DNA from: Celeribacter sp. HF31 | GTDB taxonomy: Bacteria > Pseudomonadota > Alphaproteobacteria > Rhodobacterales > Rhodobacteraceae | Assembly (NCBI RefSeq): GCF_011806455.1 | Contig: NZ_JAATOT010000003.1 | Coordinates: forward strand, 434,001-498,000 | Direction of reading: 5' to 3' | DNA: 64,000 bases | Part shown: piece by piece, positions 17,524 through 26,671 of the stretch | How the letters are laid out: each line of letters begins with the position of its first letter | Numbering within the stretch: the first letter of the stretch is position 1 | Notes under the pieces: generated by a model | Databases searched by the model: none | Told to the model about the DNA's origin: nothing | The model's input: the letters and a program-made list of their open reading frames with translations, nothing else | Made by a program: the position numbers and the translations under genes

Positions 17524-17611
17524 TACCTTCCCTCCGCCGGTGTTAGCCGGTTCAGGTTCAACGGGTTCGCGTTCGCATCTCAGCCGTGTCTGGCACGGGC
17601 ACCCCGAGGTA
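17524..17611 (-). promoter_or_regulatory. TPP riboswitch (THI element)
   Basis: Read on the minus strand the conserved blocks appear in order: CTCGGGGTGCC, GGCTGAGATG, ACCCGTTGAACCTGA, CGGCTAACACCGGCG and AGGGAAG. TACC and GGTA at the two ends can close helix P1. It ends 57 bases before thiB. No clear T-run hairpin follows, so control may be at translation start, though this is uncertain. Confidence 0.95.
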
Positions 17612-17749
17612 GGGGCGAAGCTAGTGATCCATCGCGAAAAGTACAAGCCCAATAGAAGGGCGCCGTCAGATAACAGGTCTTTGAAGGCGAAGACATGGAC
17701 CCCAACTCAGCTTCACCATAGTCTGACACCAATATTTGGGGAGGATGCT

Positions 17750-18658
17750 ATGAAGATCGCGAGTGTTGTGTTTGTCGGAGCCATGGCCCTGGCTGCCCCG
17801 GTTTTCGCCAATTCTGTGCCGGCCGGTTTCAGTACGAAGGTCATGTGCGAGGGCCTTGCGGGACGCGCAGGGTTTGCCGATGAGGCCGCTATTCTCGAGA
17901 TGGATGGGCGTGTCGTGACTGTGCCGCAAACGATCTCCGCCTCCGGCGCGCGTTATGAGAATGAAGCCGAAGGGGTGCTGTTCTGGATCAAGGGCGATCA
18001 GGCGCTTTTGGGCTGGAATGGGGTCGAAATGGACTGTTCGCTCATTGGGTCCGAGGCGCCTTGGGTGGCGCGCGGCAATGAGCCGGGCTGGCGTGTCTCG
18101 GTGAGTGAAGGCCAGATGCAGGCTGAATTGGACTATGGCGAAACCGTCATTGAAAGCGCGTGGCCTTTGGCGCAAGTGCATGACGAAGGGCTACTCTATC
18201 AGACGGATGGGCTTGATCTCTTGGTGTCGCCTCAGCTTTGCCATGATGACATGTCCGGACAGGCCTATCCGGAAACTGTGACCCTGACTCGAGGCGTGAC
18301 CTCATTTCATGGCTGTGCGGGGGAGGCGGTGGATCTATTGAATGGGCCTGAGTGGCAGATCGAGGATATCGCGGGCACGGGTGTGATTGACGCAAGCCAC
18401 GCGACGCTGGTGTTCGACGGTGAACGGGTTTCTGGTTCGACCGGGTGCAATCGCTTCACGGGTGGAGTTGAGCTGACTGGCGAGGGGCTGTCTTTTGCAC
18501 CGCTGGCTGTGACCCGAATGATGTGCCCGGAGGCCCTGATGCAGCAGGAAGCGCATGTGTTGGAGGCTCTGTCCAAAGTGGATCGCTTCGACATCGACGA
18601 GTCCGGTGCGCTTGTGCTCTTTGGCCAGGGTGAGGCGCTGATCACGGCACGCCGCTAA
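17750..18658 (+). CDS. Secreted MliC / META three-domain protein
   Basis: The start at 17750 has GGGGAGG upstream; a longer in-frame ORF to 17015 is a shadow. The 302 residues begin with a signal peptide (cleavage after VFA, residue 20). Three parts follow. Residues ~25-100 resemble MliC, the lysozyme-inhibitor fold (FSTKVMCE ... WNGVEMDC). Residues ~105-195 (ARGNEPGWRVSVSEG ... CHDDMSGQAYPETVTL) resemble the COG3650-type region. Residues ~205-302 are a META/HslJ domain (STGCNRFTGG, TRMMCPEALMQQE). The envelope location is clear; a role in lysozyme resistance or stress is inferred. Confidence 0.88.
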   Translation: MKIASVVFVGAMALAAPVFANSVPAGFSTKVMCEGLAGRAGFADEAAILEMDGRVVTVPQTISASGARYENEAEGVLFWIKGDQALLGWNGVEMDCSLIGSEAPWVARGNEPGWRVSVSEGQMQAELDYGETVIESAWPLAQVHDEGLLYQTDGLDLLVSPQLCHDDMSGQAYPETVTLTRGVTSFHGCAGEAVDLLNGPEWQIEDIAGTGVIDASHATLVFDGERVSGSTGCNRFTGGVELTGEGLSFAPLAVTRMMCPEALMQQEAHVLEALSKVDRFDIDESGALVLFGQGEALITARR

Positions 18659-18663
18659 TGCAA

Positions 18664-18690
18664 AACGCCGCCCCGAATGGAGGCGGCGTT
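18664..18690. terminator. Hairpin between the META gene and ilvD
   Basis: AACGCCGCC (18664-18672) and GGCGGCGTT (18682-18690) form a 9-bp perfect stem. The downstream T-content is weak (TATGTCTTTT), so termination of the convergent genes is likely but not certain. Confidence 0.55.
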
Positions 18691-18716
18691 TATGTCTTTT
18701 GAGCTGGATTAAAGCC

Positions 18717-20561
18717 TTATTGTGCGTCTTCCGGCAGTATGCGCACCCCGCCTTTGTCCGCCGCAGAGGCCAGCATCGCATAGGCCTTGAGCGCGGTGGA
18801 GACGGCGCGCGGACGCGGGGCCGCAGGTTTCCACGGCAGCGGGCCTTTCTCTTCGCGACGGGCCGCGAGTACGGCGTCATCGACCTTGAGCTGGATCGAA
18901 CGGTTCGGGATGTCGATCTCGACCGTATCGCCGGTTTCCACCAGCCCGATCAAACCACCCTCAGCCGCCTCGGGGGAGACGTGGCCAATCGAGAGACCCG
19001 AGGTGCCGCCAGAGAACCGGCCATCCGTCAAAAGCGCGCATTTTTTGCCCAGACCTTTGGATTTCAAGTACGACGTCGGGTAGAGCATCTCCTGCATACC
19101 GGGACCGCCTTGCGGCCCCTCGTAGCGGATGATGACCACTTCGCCTGCCTGCACTTCGCGGGTCAACACGCCGTTCACCGCATCGTCTTGCGACTCGTAT
19201 ACGCGGGCGGTGCCAGTGAATTTCAGGATGCTTTCATCCACACCCGCCGTTTTCACGATACAGCCACGCTCGGCGATGTTGCCGAACAGAACGGCCAGAC
19301 CGCCGTCTTTCGAGAAGGCATGTTCCACAGAGCGGATCACGCCATTTTCGCGGTCGGTGTCGAGTTCCTTGTAGCGGTTCTCGGTCGAAAACGCCTGAGT
19401 CGTGCGCACGCCGCCCGGGGCCGCTTTGAAAAGCTGTTCGGCCTCGGGATTGTTCGCAACCGTGATGTCCCATTGGGCAATCGCCGCCGCCATCGTGTCG
19501 CTGTGCACGGTGCGGACATCGCCATGCAGCAAGCCGCCACGATGCATCTCGCCCAGGATGGAGAAAATGCCGCCAGCGCGGTGCACGTCTTCCATATGGA
19601 CGTTGTGGATGTTCGGCGCGACTTTGCAGAGGCAGGGGACCTTGCGCGACAGGCGGTCGATGTCTTGCATGGTGAAATTCACCTTGCCCTCATAGGCGAT
19701 GGCCAAGAGGTGCAGCACCGTATTCGTGGACCCGCCCATAGCGATGTCGAGGGACATGGCGTTCTCAAACGCTTCGAAGGTCGCGATCTCACGCGGAAGG
19801 TAGCCCGGAAGCTCCTCTTCGTAGTGCTTCTTGGTGATCTCGACGATCTTGCGCCCGGCCTCAAGGAACAGGTTCTTACGATCCGCATGGGTCGCCAGCG
19901 TCGAGCCGTTGCCCGGAAGGGCCAGACCCAGCGCCTCGGCCAGGCAGTTCATCGAGTTGGCGGTGAACATGCCAGAACACGACCCGCAGGTCGGGCAGGC
20001 GTTCTGTTCAAATGCGTCGACCTGTTCGTCGGTATATTGATCATCGGCGGCGGCAACCATCGCATCGACGAGGTCCACAGCGCGCTCGAGATCGCCGATC
20101 TGCACCTTACCGGCCTCCATCGGACCGCCGGAAACAAAGATCACCGGGATGTTGAGGCGCATCGCGGCCATCATCATGCCGGGGGTGATTTTATCGCAGT
20201 TGGAGATACAGACCATGGCGTCCGCGCAATGGGCGTTCACCATATACTCCACCGAATCCGCGATGATTTCGCGCGAGGGCAGGGAGTAGAGCATCCCGTC
20301 ATGGCCCATGGCGATGCCGTCATCGACCGCAATGGTGTTGAATTCTTTCGCCACACCGCCCGCGTTTTCAATCTCGCGCGCCACCATCTGGCCGAGGTCC
20401 TTGAGATGGACGTGGCCGGGTACGAATTGCGTGAACGAGTTCACGACCGCGATGATCGGCTTGCCGAAATCTCCATCGGTCATGCCGGTCGCGCGCCAAA
20501 GGCCGCGGGCACCGGCCATGTTCCGGCCATGGGTCGAGCGGCGGGATCTGTAATGAGGCAT
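18717..20561 (-). CDS. ilvD: Dihydroxy-acid dehydratase
   Basis: Dehydrates 2,3-dihydroxy acids in valine, isoleucine and leucine synthesis. The start at 20561 gives the family N-terminus [20 protein letters not shown]; an upstream ATG at 20585 adds eight residues. The 614-residue protein has the Fe-S and metal cysteines in [10 protein letters not shown] and [11 protein letters not shown], and GSTNTVLH. IlvD rather than Edd is favoured by the N-terminus, length and the [14 protein letters not shown] motif. It is monocistronic between convergent hairpins and a regulator gene on the same strand. Confidence 0.96.
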   Translation of the reverse strand: MPHYRSRRSTHGRNMAGARGLWRATGMTDGDFGKPIIAVVNSFTQFVPGHVHLKDLGQMVAREIENAGGVAKEFNTIAVDDGIAMGHDGMLYSLPSREIIADSVEYMVNAHCADAMVCISNCDKITPGMMMAAMRLNIPVIFVSGGPMEAGKVQIGDLERAVDLVDAMVAAADDQYTDEQVDAFEQNACPTCGSCSGMFTANSMNCLAEALGLALPGNGSTLATHADRKNLFLEAGRKIVEITKKHYEEELPGYLPREIATFEAFENAMSLDIAMGGSTNTVLHLLAIAYEGKVNFTMQDIDRLSRKVPCLCKVAPNIHNVHMEDVHRAGGIFSILGEMHRGGLLHGDVRTVHSDTMAAAIAQWDITVANNPEAEQLFKAAPGGVRTTQAFSTENRYKELDTDRENGVIRSVEHAFSKDGGLAVLFGNIAERGCIVKTAGVDESILKFTGTARVYESQDDAVNGVLTREVQAGEVVIIRYEGPQGGPGMQEMLYPTSYLKSKGLGKKCALLTDGRFSGGTSGLSIGHVSPEAAEGGLIGLVETGDTVEIDIPNRSIQLKVDDAVLAARREEKGPLPWKPAAPRPRAVSTALKAYAMLASAADKGGVRILPEDAQ

Positions 20562-20708
20562 GGTGTTGGCTTTCTGTAACGTCATATGAGCCGCCTATGG
20601 GGCGGGTTGACGTTGCATAAGGCTTTCGGCGCGACATTTCCAGTCACGACCGCATGTGCGCAGATGAATAATGTTGCTTGAATCGAGGCCGATCCGGTGA
20701 TCCGGCGC

Positions 20709-21767
20709 TTAGATCAGCTTTTTCTTGCGTTTGAGCGTGTCGCCAAATTCAAGAGAGGGTTCGAGCGTGACGATCTCACCGCCTGCTGCGTTTTCATCTT
20801 CGACCCGTTTGGCGATGATCTGCGCCGCAGCGCGTCCGATCTCGGCGCGGCAGGCGTCCATCGTCGCCAATTTGCGCGGCAGACCATCAAGGAATTCGAT
20901 GCCGTTGAACCCCGCAAGGCCGATGTCCCCCGGCACGTCGATGCCGTTGTCGAGGCAATACATCAGCCCGCCAGCACCGATCATATCATTGGAGTAATAA
21001 AGGAAATCCAACGGATCTTCTTCGTTGCGCTTGAGAATGGTCTCGGTCATCTCACGGCCTTTTTTAAGCGCGGAGCCGCCGGAGTAGAATTCGCTGTCGG
21101 CGATTTCGAGACCGGATTTCGCGAGCACTTCGGTGAACCCCTCGAAACGTTTGCGGGCGCGGTGGTCGAGCGGCATTTTGGTGCCGAGAAACCCGATCCG
21201 TTTGTAGCCGGCATCAATGATGGCCTGTGCCATTTTGCGACCGGCACGGCGGTGCGAGATACCAACTGCGGCGTCGATCGCCTCGCCGTCTGTGTCCATG
21301 ATTTCCACGATCGGAATGCCCGCCGCGGCCATCATCGCCTTGGACGCTTCGGTGTGTTCCAACCCTGCAATAATCACGCCGGAGGGACGCCAGGACAGCA
21401 TCTGGTAGAGCACCGCCTCTTCGCGTTCGGGTTTGTAATTTGTGATGCCGACGACGGGCTGAAGTTCAGTGTCTTCGAGCACCTCATTGATGCCGGTCAT
21501 GACCTCGGGGAACACCATGTTGGACATTGAAGGGATGATCACGGCCACAAGGTTCACGCGCGAGGAGGCGAGCGCACCTGCGATTTTGTTCGGCACGTAG
21601 CCAAGTTCGCGGGCGGCTTCCAAAACCTTTGTCCGGGTGGCCTCGGACACATCTCCCCGATTGCGGAGCACACGGCTGACGGTCATTTCAGAGACGCCGG
21701 AGGCCTCAGAGACGTCTCGCAGCGTGAGCGGCCGTTTCGACGGTGTATTTCCTGAACCCTGTGACAT
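20709..21767 (-). CDS. LacI/GntR-family transcriptional regulator
   Basis: The ATG at 21767 has GAGGG upstream and gives 352 residues; the longer upstream frame is not supported. Residues ~14-60 form a LacI helix-turn-helix (LTLRDVSEASGVSEMTVSRVLRN) and hinge, followed by a periplasmic-binding-protein-like effector domain (VAVIIPSMSNMVFPEVM). It resembles gluconate-type GntR regulators of alphaproteobacteria, but no sugar-acid transport or kinase gene is adjacent, so the effector is unknown. A palindromic LacI-type operator lies 80 bp upstream, suggesting autoregulation. Confidence 0.9.
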   Translation of the reverse strand: MSQGSGNTPSKRPLTLRDVSEASGVSEMTVSRVLRNRGDVSEATRTKVLEAARELGYVPNKIAGALASSRVNLVAVIIPSMSNMVFPEVMTGINEVLEDTELQPVVGITNYKPEREEAVLYQMLSWRPSGVIIAGLEHTEASKAMMAAAGIPIVEIMDTDGEAIDAAVGISHRRAGRKMAQAIIDAGYKRIGFLGTKMPLDHRARKRFEGFTEVLAKSGLEIADSEFYSGGSALKKGREMTETILKRNEEDPLDFLYYSNDMIGAGGLMYCLDNGIDVPGDIGLAGFNGIEFLDGLPRKLATMDACRAEIGRAAAQIIAKRVEDENAAGGEIVTLEPSLEFGDTLKRKKKLI

Positions 21768-21847
21768 GGCCTGACCCTCTGAACTGATTGTAATTCCTGT
21801 CAGTCTACACCATAAAACCGCCTTGTCCATCTGGCGTCGCGGAAAAT

Positions 21848-21861
21848 TGTTAACGCTAACA
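21848..21861. promoter_or_regulatory. LacI-type palindromic operator
   Basis: TGTTAACGCTAACA is a near-perfect palindrome centred on CG, the hallmark of LacI-family operators, and is extended by matching T/A flanks. It is 80 bp before the LacI-family start codon and is the only such site seen nearby. Confidence 0.65.
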
Positions 21862-22030
21862 TGTTTTCCTGTGCGCGCTATCGGACTTACCCCGCGCGGT
21901 TTGAGAAAACTGTGCGTATTTGGTCGAGCGCACAGAGTTTGCCTTAACGGGACCCTATTTCGATTTCTCAGCAGCAAGGTGCGCCTCAACCCTTGTGCCT
22001 CGGTATACCGCAAGGCTAAGAATCAGATGT

Positions 22031-22107
22031 GGCCCCGTGGCTCAACTGGATAGAGCAGCCCCCTCCTAAGGGGCAGGTTGCAGGTTCGAATCCTGCCGGG
22101 GTCACCA
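22031..22107 (+). tRNA. tRNA-Arg (anticodon CCT)
   Basis: The 77-base gene shows acceptor GGCCCCG pairing with CGGGGTC, a D-arm, anticodon arm GCCCC-CTCCTAA-GGGGC, T-loop GGTTCGAATCC and encoded CCA. It reads AGG codons. Immediately downstream lies a decayed acyltransferase gene. Confidence 0.97.
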
Positions 22108-22150
22108 TATTGCGAGGATCGAGTACGAGGGACACTTTCTAAGGAACGAA

Positions 22151-22851
22151 TTGGCCGGACTGAATTGGATGCGCGGTATCGCTGCGATGCTCGTTATGTT
22201 GTCGCATGCCCGTCCAATGTTCTTCGAGAACTATGATCGCATTGCTGGTGCTTCGGGGTATCTGGTCGCCGGTTCTGCACACAATCGATCTCATCCGGAA
22301 GATGATCGTGGAGTGACGATCTGATCAAGCGTTTTGCGCGTCTATGGACTGTCATGATCCCGGCATTGCTTTTTACGGCTGTTCTGGACCTGGTCGGGCA
22401 ATACTACTTGGGTTCAGATTTTTATGTAGGCGCATATCCGGAATTTTATAGCGGGCCATCGGCCGGCGGGCAATTTGACGTGACTATATTTCTTGGGAAT
22501 GCCGTTTTTCTTCAGGAAATCTTGGTTCTGGCATTCGGAAGCAATGGCCCGCTGTGGAGTATCAGCTATGAGTTCTGGTATTATATCTTGTTTTCGATTG
22601 CTCTGCTTGCCCTGTATCTCACGCATTTTCCGACGCTTGCGCTGCTATCCGCTTTTCGGGGGAACTACCGAAGCCAGTCACTTTCAGAGGGTTGGCCGCT
22701 TTTTGTGTTGTGGCTTGTGCTTTCCGGTTTCGTTGCTGTGGTCTTTTGGTACATTTTTGAGCGGAATACCGGAAAAGTGAGGGTGGTTTTCCACAAGGCC
22801 TACCAAGCGACCCTCGGCACGCGGCAGAAAAAGGGTGGTTCTTCTCTGTGA
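22151..22851 (+). pseudogene. Decayed acyltransferase-3 (OafA/YrhL-type) gene
   Basis: Fragments in different frames can be stitched into an integral-membrane acyltransferase: LAGLNWMRGIAAMLVMLSH and SGYLVAGS from 22151 in one frame, then LIKRFARLWTVMIPALLF from 22321 in another, with stops (for example at 22322) and frame changes between. The 3' part (22354-22851) includes GPLWSISYEFWYYILFS and ends in FWYIFERNTGKVR, but most of the central helices are missing. Intact members acetylate surface polysaccharides and have about 350 residues. The gene sits 44 bp from tRNA-Arg, suggesting remains of an accessory insertion. A short functional remnant is unlikely. Confidence 0.8.
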
Positions 22852-22957
22852 TGCGTTTGGGCATGTCTTTGCGGGAGCGGTGACAAGACCAGCGTTCACA
22901 AATTTAAGGCTGTATTGCCGCAGTCACCCAGGTTGTGAGCGGAAGAGGTAAGCGCAA

Positions 22958-23656
22958 TCACACCATTTTAATGACATCGCGCGGACAGGACAGCATGTAG
23001 CCTTTGCGGGCGATGTTTTTCACCAAAAGCTCGCTGACCATCTGATTCCCAAGCGTATCGCGCAGGCGTTTGATCCGCGTCGCACCAGCGGCCTCATCGC
23101 AATCGGCGGAGTTACGACCCGAAATCACCGCTTCGATCTCGGCGCCGGACAGGACGTCATCGTCGAGACGCGCTTCGGCCAGAACGGAGAGGGTTTCAAT
23201 CGCCGCAGGGGTCAGTTTGAATTCCATGTTGTTCAGGTAAACCGTGTTCTCCGTGCGCGAGATCAACAGGGACGACACCTCGATCCCGCGTTTTTCGATC
23301 TCGCTCATGCGTTTGTTGAGCGCGATGATCACCACGAGAAAGACGAGAGCGGCGATCAGCAAAGCAGTCGCAAAGACCAAGAGGACAAAGATCACCATGC
23401 GGTAGGAATTGAGCACACCAGAAAAGGACGTCCCCGATTGCGCGAGGATTTCGAGCAATTTGATTTCCGCCTGTGTGGTCAGATCGTTCTCGACGAAAAT
23501 CCGTTCGACCCGCGTGTTGAAGGCGTTCGCGTCCGGCAGGTTCACGAAAAGCAATACGGCAGCGATCAAGAGGATCGTGACGATCGCCACGATGCCATAG
23601 ATCGCCACACGCGACACTTTGCGGCTGTCAGTATCGGAGGAAATAGTCGCCAGCAT
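22958..23656 (-). CDS. Membrane-anchored winged-helix protein
   Basis: The 232-residue protein has two membrane segments (about 16-40 and 86-114) enclosing a ~45-residue loop, then a C-terminal domain (about 135-232) resembling OmpR/PhoB winged helices (LTPAAIETLSVL ... ATRIKRLRDTLG ... ARKGYMLSC). The domain order is the reverse of ToxR/CadC, where the DNA-binding domain is N-terminal. The loop is probably periplasmic and may sense an envelope signal; this is inferred. The start overlaps the small secreted gene upstream by 29 bases, so the two are probably co-translated. DNA binding has not been shown. Confidence 0.8.
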   Translation of the reverse strand: MLATISSDTDSRKVSRVAIYGIVAIVTILLIAAVLLFVNLPDANAFNTRVERIFVENDLTTQAEIKLLEILAQSGTSFSGVLNSYRMVIFVLLVFATALLIAALVFLVVIIALNKRMSEIEKRGIEVSSLLISRTENTVYLNNMEFKLTPAAIETLSVLAEARLDDDVLSGAEIEAVISGRNSADCDEAAGATRIKRLRDTLGNQMVSELLVKNIARKGYMLSCPRDVIKMV

Positions 23657-23915
23657 CGGCTTTGACCTCGCCCAGTTTCTCTTCGGGGATCATCGCCACG
23701 ATGGAGAGAAGATGCCAGCCCTCTTTCTCAAGCCGCGGCCCGATCGCCTGCGCCGCCGCGTCTTTCGAACACTGAGACTCGCCCACCTCGGCCACGCCGA
23801 AGTGCAGCTTGAGCGGATTGTCACGCTTGGCTTTGTAGCTGGCGTAACAGGAGGCGCTGGCCAGACCGGGCAGGGTGGCGAGCGCAACAATGAGGGGGAG
23901 AAGGTGCTTTTTCAT
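23628..23915 (-). CDS. Small secreted protein, 95 aa
   Basis: The ATG at 23915 gives a signal peptide (MKKHLLPLIVALATLPGLASA) and a 73-residue mature part with two cysteines (SCYASYKAKRDNPL and GESQCSKDAAA) that could form a disulfide. No family is recognised with confidence. It is translationally coupled to the membrane-anchored winged-helix protein and could be its periplasmic partner, which is inference from position only. Confidence 0.82.
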   Translation of the reverse strand: MKKHLLPLIVALATLPGLASASCYASYKAKRDNPLKLHFGVAEVGESQCSKDAAAQAIGPRLEKEGWHLLSIVAMIPEEKLGEVKADAGDYFLRY

Positions 23916-24089
23916 GCTCGCGATCCTGTGAGTTTTGCGGTTGTTATTCAATAGCAAAGCCGGTTTTTCCGCCTGCTATCCAATGACAGGCCGCTGTTAT
24001 TGAGCGATTTTCCGAAAACCGGCCATCACCGTCCCATCAACGTGCTCAGCCCACAAAAAGGCGGGCCGCAGGCTTTGAAAGGACGACCG

Positions 24090-24578
24090 ATGAGACTGAC
24101 CAAATTCACCGCAGGGCTGCTTGCGCTTTCCATTGCCACCGCTGGCATTTCCGCCGCGCCGGCCCGTGCCGGAGACAATGACGCCGCTTTGGCGCTGGGT
24201 GGGCTTTTGACGCTCTTCGTGATCGGCAAGGCGCTGGATGGCAAAAACGACGACAAGGTTACCGTCACCCAGCCACATCCCGATAAGGATCGCGCCCCTG
24301 GGCGGGACTGGGGGCATGACTATCGTATTCCGAACCAATGTGTCGTGAGTGCGGGCTATGGCAACAAACACCGCTTGGTGGCTTTGGAACGCTGTATCGA
24401 ACGTCAAGCCCCGAAGAACGCCCGTGCGCATTTGCCCCGGGCCTGCGAGACCCGCGTTCATACCCGTCAGGGCAAAAAGGACGCCTACGATGTCGGTTGT
24501 CTGAACAATTTTGGCTACCGCATCGAGCGGGATCGCGTTCACGACCGTTACCGCGACCAAGGATACGTCCGTCGCTGA
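24090..24578 (+). CDS. Exported protein of unknown function, 162 aa
   Basis: The ATG at 24090 has AAAGGA upstream. The product begins with a signal peptide (about 27 residues, ending ARA), a hydrophobic stretch ALALGGLLTLFVIGKAL that may anchor it, then a basic soluble part with four cysteines (QCVV, RCIE, ACET, GCLN) likely forming two disulfides. The motif IPNQCVVSAGYG is of a type seen in alphaproteobacterial secreted proteins. Divergent from the upstream gene pair. No function can be assigned. Confidence 0.8.
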   Translation: MRLTKFTAGLLALSIATAGISAAPARAGDNDAALALGGLLTLFVIGKALDGKNDDKVTVTQPHPDKDRAPGRDWGHDYRIPNQCVVSAGYGNKHRLVALERCIERQAPKNARAHLPRACETRVHTRQGKKDAYDVGCLNNFGYRIERDRVHDRYRDQGYVRR

Positions 24579-24635
24579 GTTCTTAAAAAATCGAGCAGAT
24601 ACGCGGTTTCATGTCCCCATGTGTCGCGTCAACTT

Positions 24636-24668
24636 GCGGGTGGGTTCATGCGTCCCACCCGCTTTTTT
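24636..24668 (+). terminator. Terminator before rnhB
   Basis: GCGGGTGGG (24636-24644) and CCCACCCGC (24654-24662) form a 9-bp stem followed by T6. It ends transcription of the exported-protein gene and lies only 36 bp before rnhB. Confidence 0.9.
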
Positions 24669-24703
24669 CTTGCGCCTCTGTCCGGCTTCGGCTTCACAGG
24701 GGT

Positions 24704-25342
24704 ATGACAAAACCGATCCCTGATTACAGTTTCGAAGAGGCCGCCCAACGGCGTGGCTACACCCGTATCGTTGGCGTGGATGAGGTGGGGCGTGGCCCTC
24801 TGGCCGGTCCCGTGGTGGCCGCTGCCGTCTGGCTCGATCCGGCGCACATCCCCGAAGGGCTCAACGATTCCAAAGCCCTGACGGCGAAGCGGCGCGAAGT
24901 GCTTTACGATGAGATTTTCACCAAGGCCGATGTCTCCATCGCGTCGTGTTCCGTCGAGGAAATCGACGAGATCAACATCCTTCAGGCGTCCTTGCGGGCC
25001 ATGGAGCGGGCGGTGGCCGGGCTCAAGGTCAAGGCGGACTATGTGCTGGTCGATGGCAACAAGGTGCCGCCGGCGTTTGGGCTCGATGCTGAGGCCATCG
25101 TCAAAGGGGACGCACGGTCTTTGTCGATTTCGGCGGCCTCAATTGTGGCCAAAATATGGCGGGATCGCCTCATGGTGGATTTGGCGCAACAGTACCCCGG
25201 CTATGGCTGGGAGAAAAACGCTGGTTACGGGACCAAGGTGCATCTCGAGGGCTTGCGAGATTTTGGTGTGACCCCGCTCCATAGACGTTCGTTCAAACCC
25301 GTGCACAATATCTTGTATCAAGACAAAAACGTAAGTGACTGA
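24704..25342 (+). CDS. rnhB: Ribonuclease HII
   Basis: Cleaves RNA in RNA-DNA hybrids and starts removal of single ribonucleotides from DNA. The ATG at 24704 (AGGGG upstream) gives 212 residues; the longer frame to 24611 runs through the terminator. Motifs [25 protein letters not shown] and later [21 protein letters not shown] include the family's catalytic carboxylates. Ends 102 bp before ccrM, with which it shares orientation, as is common in alphaproteobacteria. Confidence 0.96.
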   Translation: MTKPIPDYSFEEAAQRRGYTRIVGVDEVGRGPLAGPVVAAAVWLDPAHIPEGLNDSKALTAKRREVLYDEIFTKADVSIASCSVEEIDEINILQASLRAMERAVAGLKVKADYVLVDGNKVPPAFGLDAEAIVKGDARSLSISAASIVAKIWRDRLMVDLAQQYPGYGWEKNAGYGTKVHLEGLRDFGVTPLHRRSFKPVHNILYQDKNVSD

Positions 25343-25379
25343 TTCGAAAAAGAAATTGACTGAGAATCAGCAATGACTC
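25341..25379 (+). promoter_or_regulatory. Three GANTC methylation sites in the ccrM leader
   Basis: GATTC (25341-25345), GAATC (25364-25368) and GACTC (25375-25379) fall within 39 bp directly upstream of ccrM. GANTC is the target of CcrM, so methylation may feed back on ccrM expression, as in Caulobacter. Confidence 0.6.
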
Positions 25380-25411
25380 ATCTTGAGACCCATAAATGAC
25401 GTCAAAAATGA

Positions 25412-26557
<1,146 letters not shown>

Positions 26558-26622
26558 GTCTCTCAATAGAATTTAAAGTTACCGCCTGGTGCCTGCGGCC
26601 TGACTTCGCGGCACCACCTTCT

Positions 26623-26653
26623 GCCCCGCTGTCTTATCAGCGGGGCTTTTTTT
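26623..26653 (+). terminator. Terminator after ccrM
   Basis: GCCCCGCTG (26623-26631) and CAGCGGGGC (26638-26646) form a 9-bp stem followed by T7. The convergent alkB-like gene ends at 26672. Confidence 0.9.
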
Positions 26654-26671
26654 GTCCCAGTTTGACTTGGA

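Noticed and set aside
17015-17749. N-terminal extension of the META protein frame
   Set aside because: Runs through thiB and the TPP riboswitch on the opposite strand; the true start at 17750 has a signal peptide and ribosome site.
18699-20579. 626-aa plus-strand ORF opposite ilvD
   Set aside because: Shadow of ilvD in a GC-rich frame; no domain, no ribosome site, and the minus-strand gene is clearly real.
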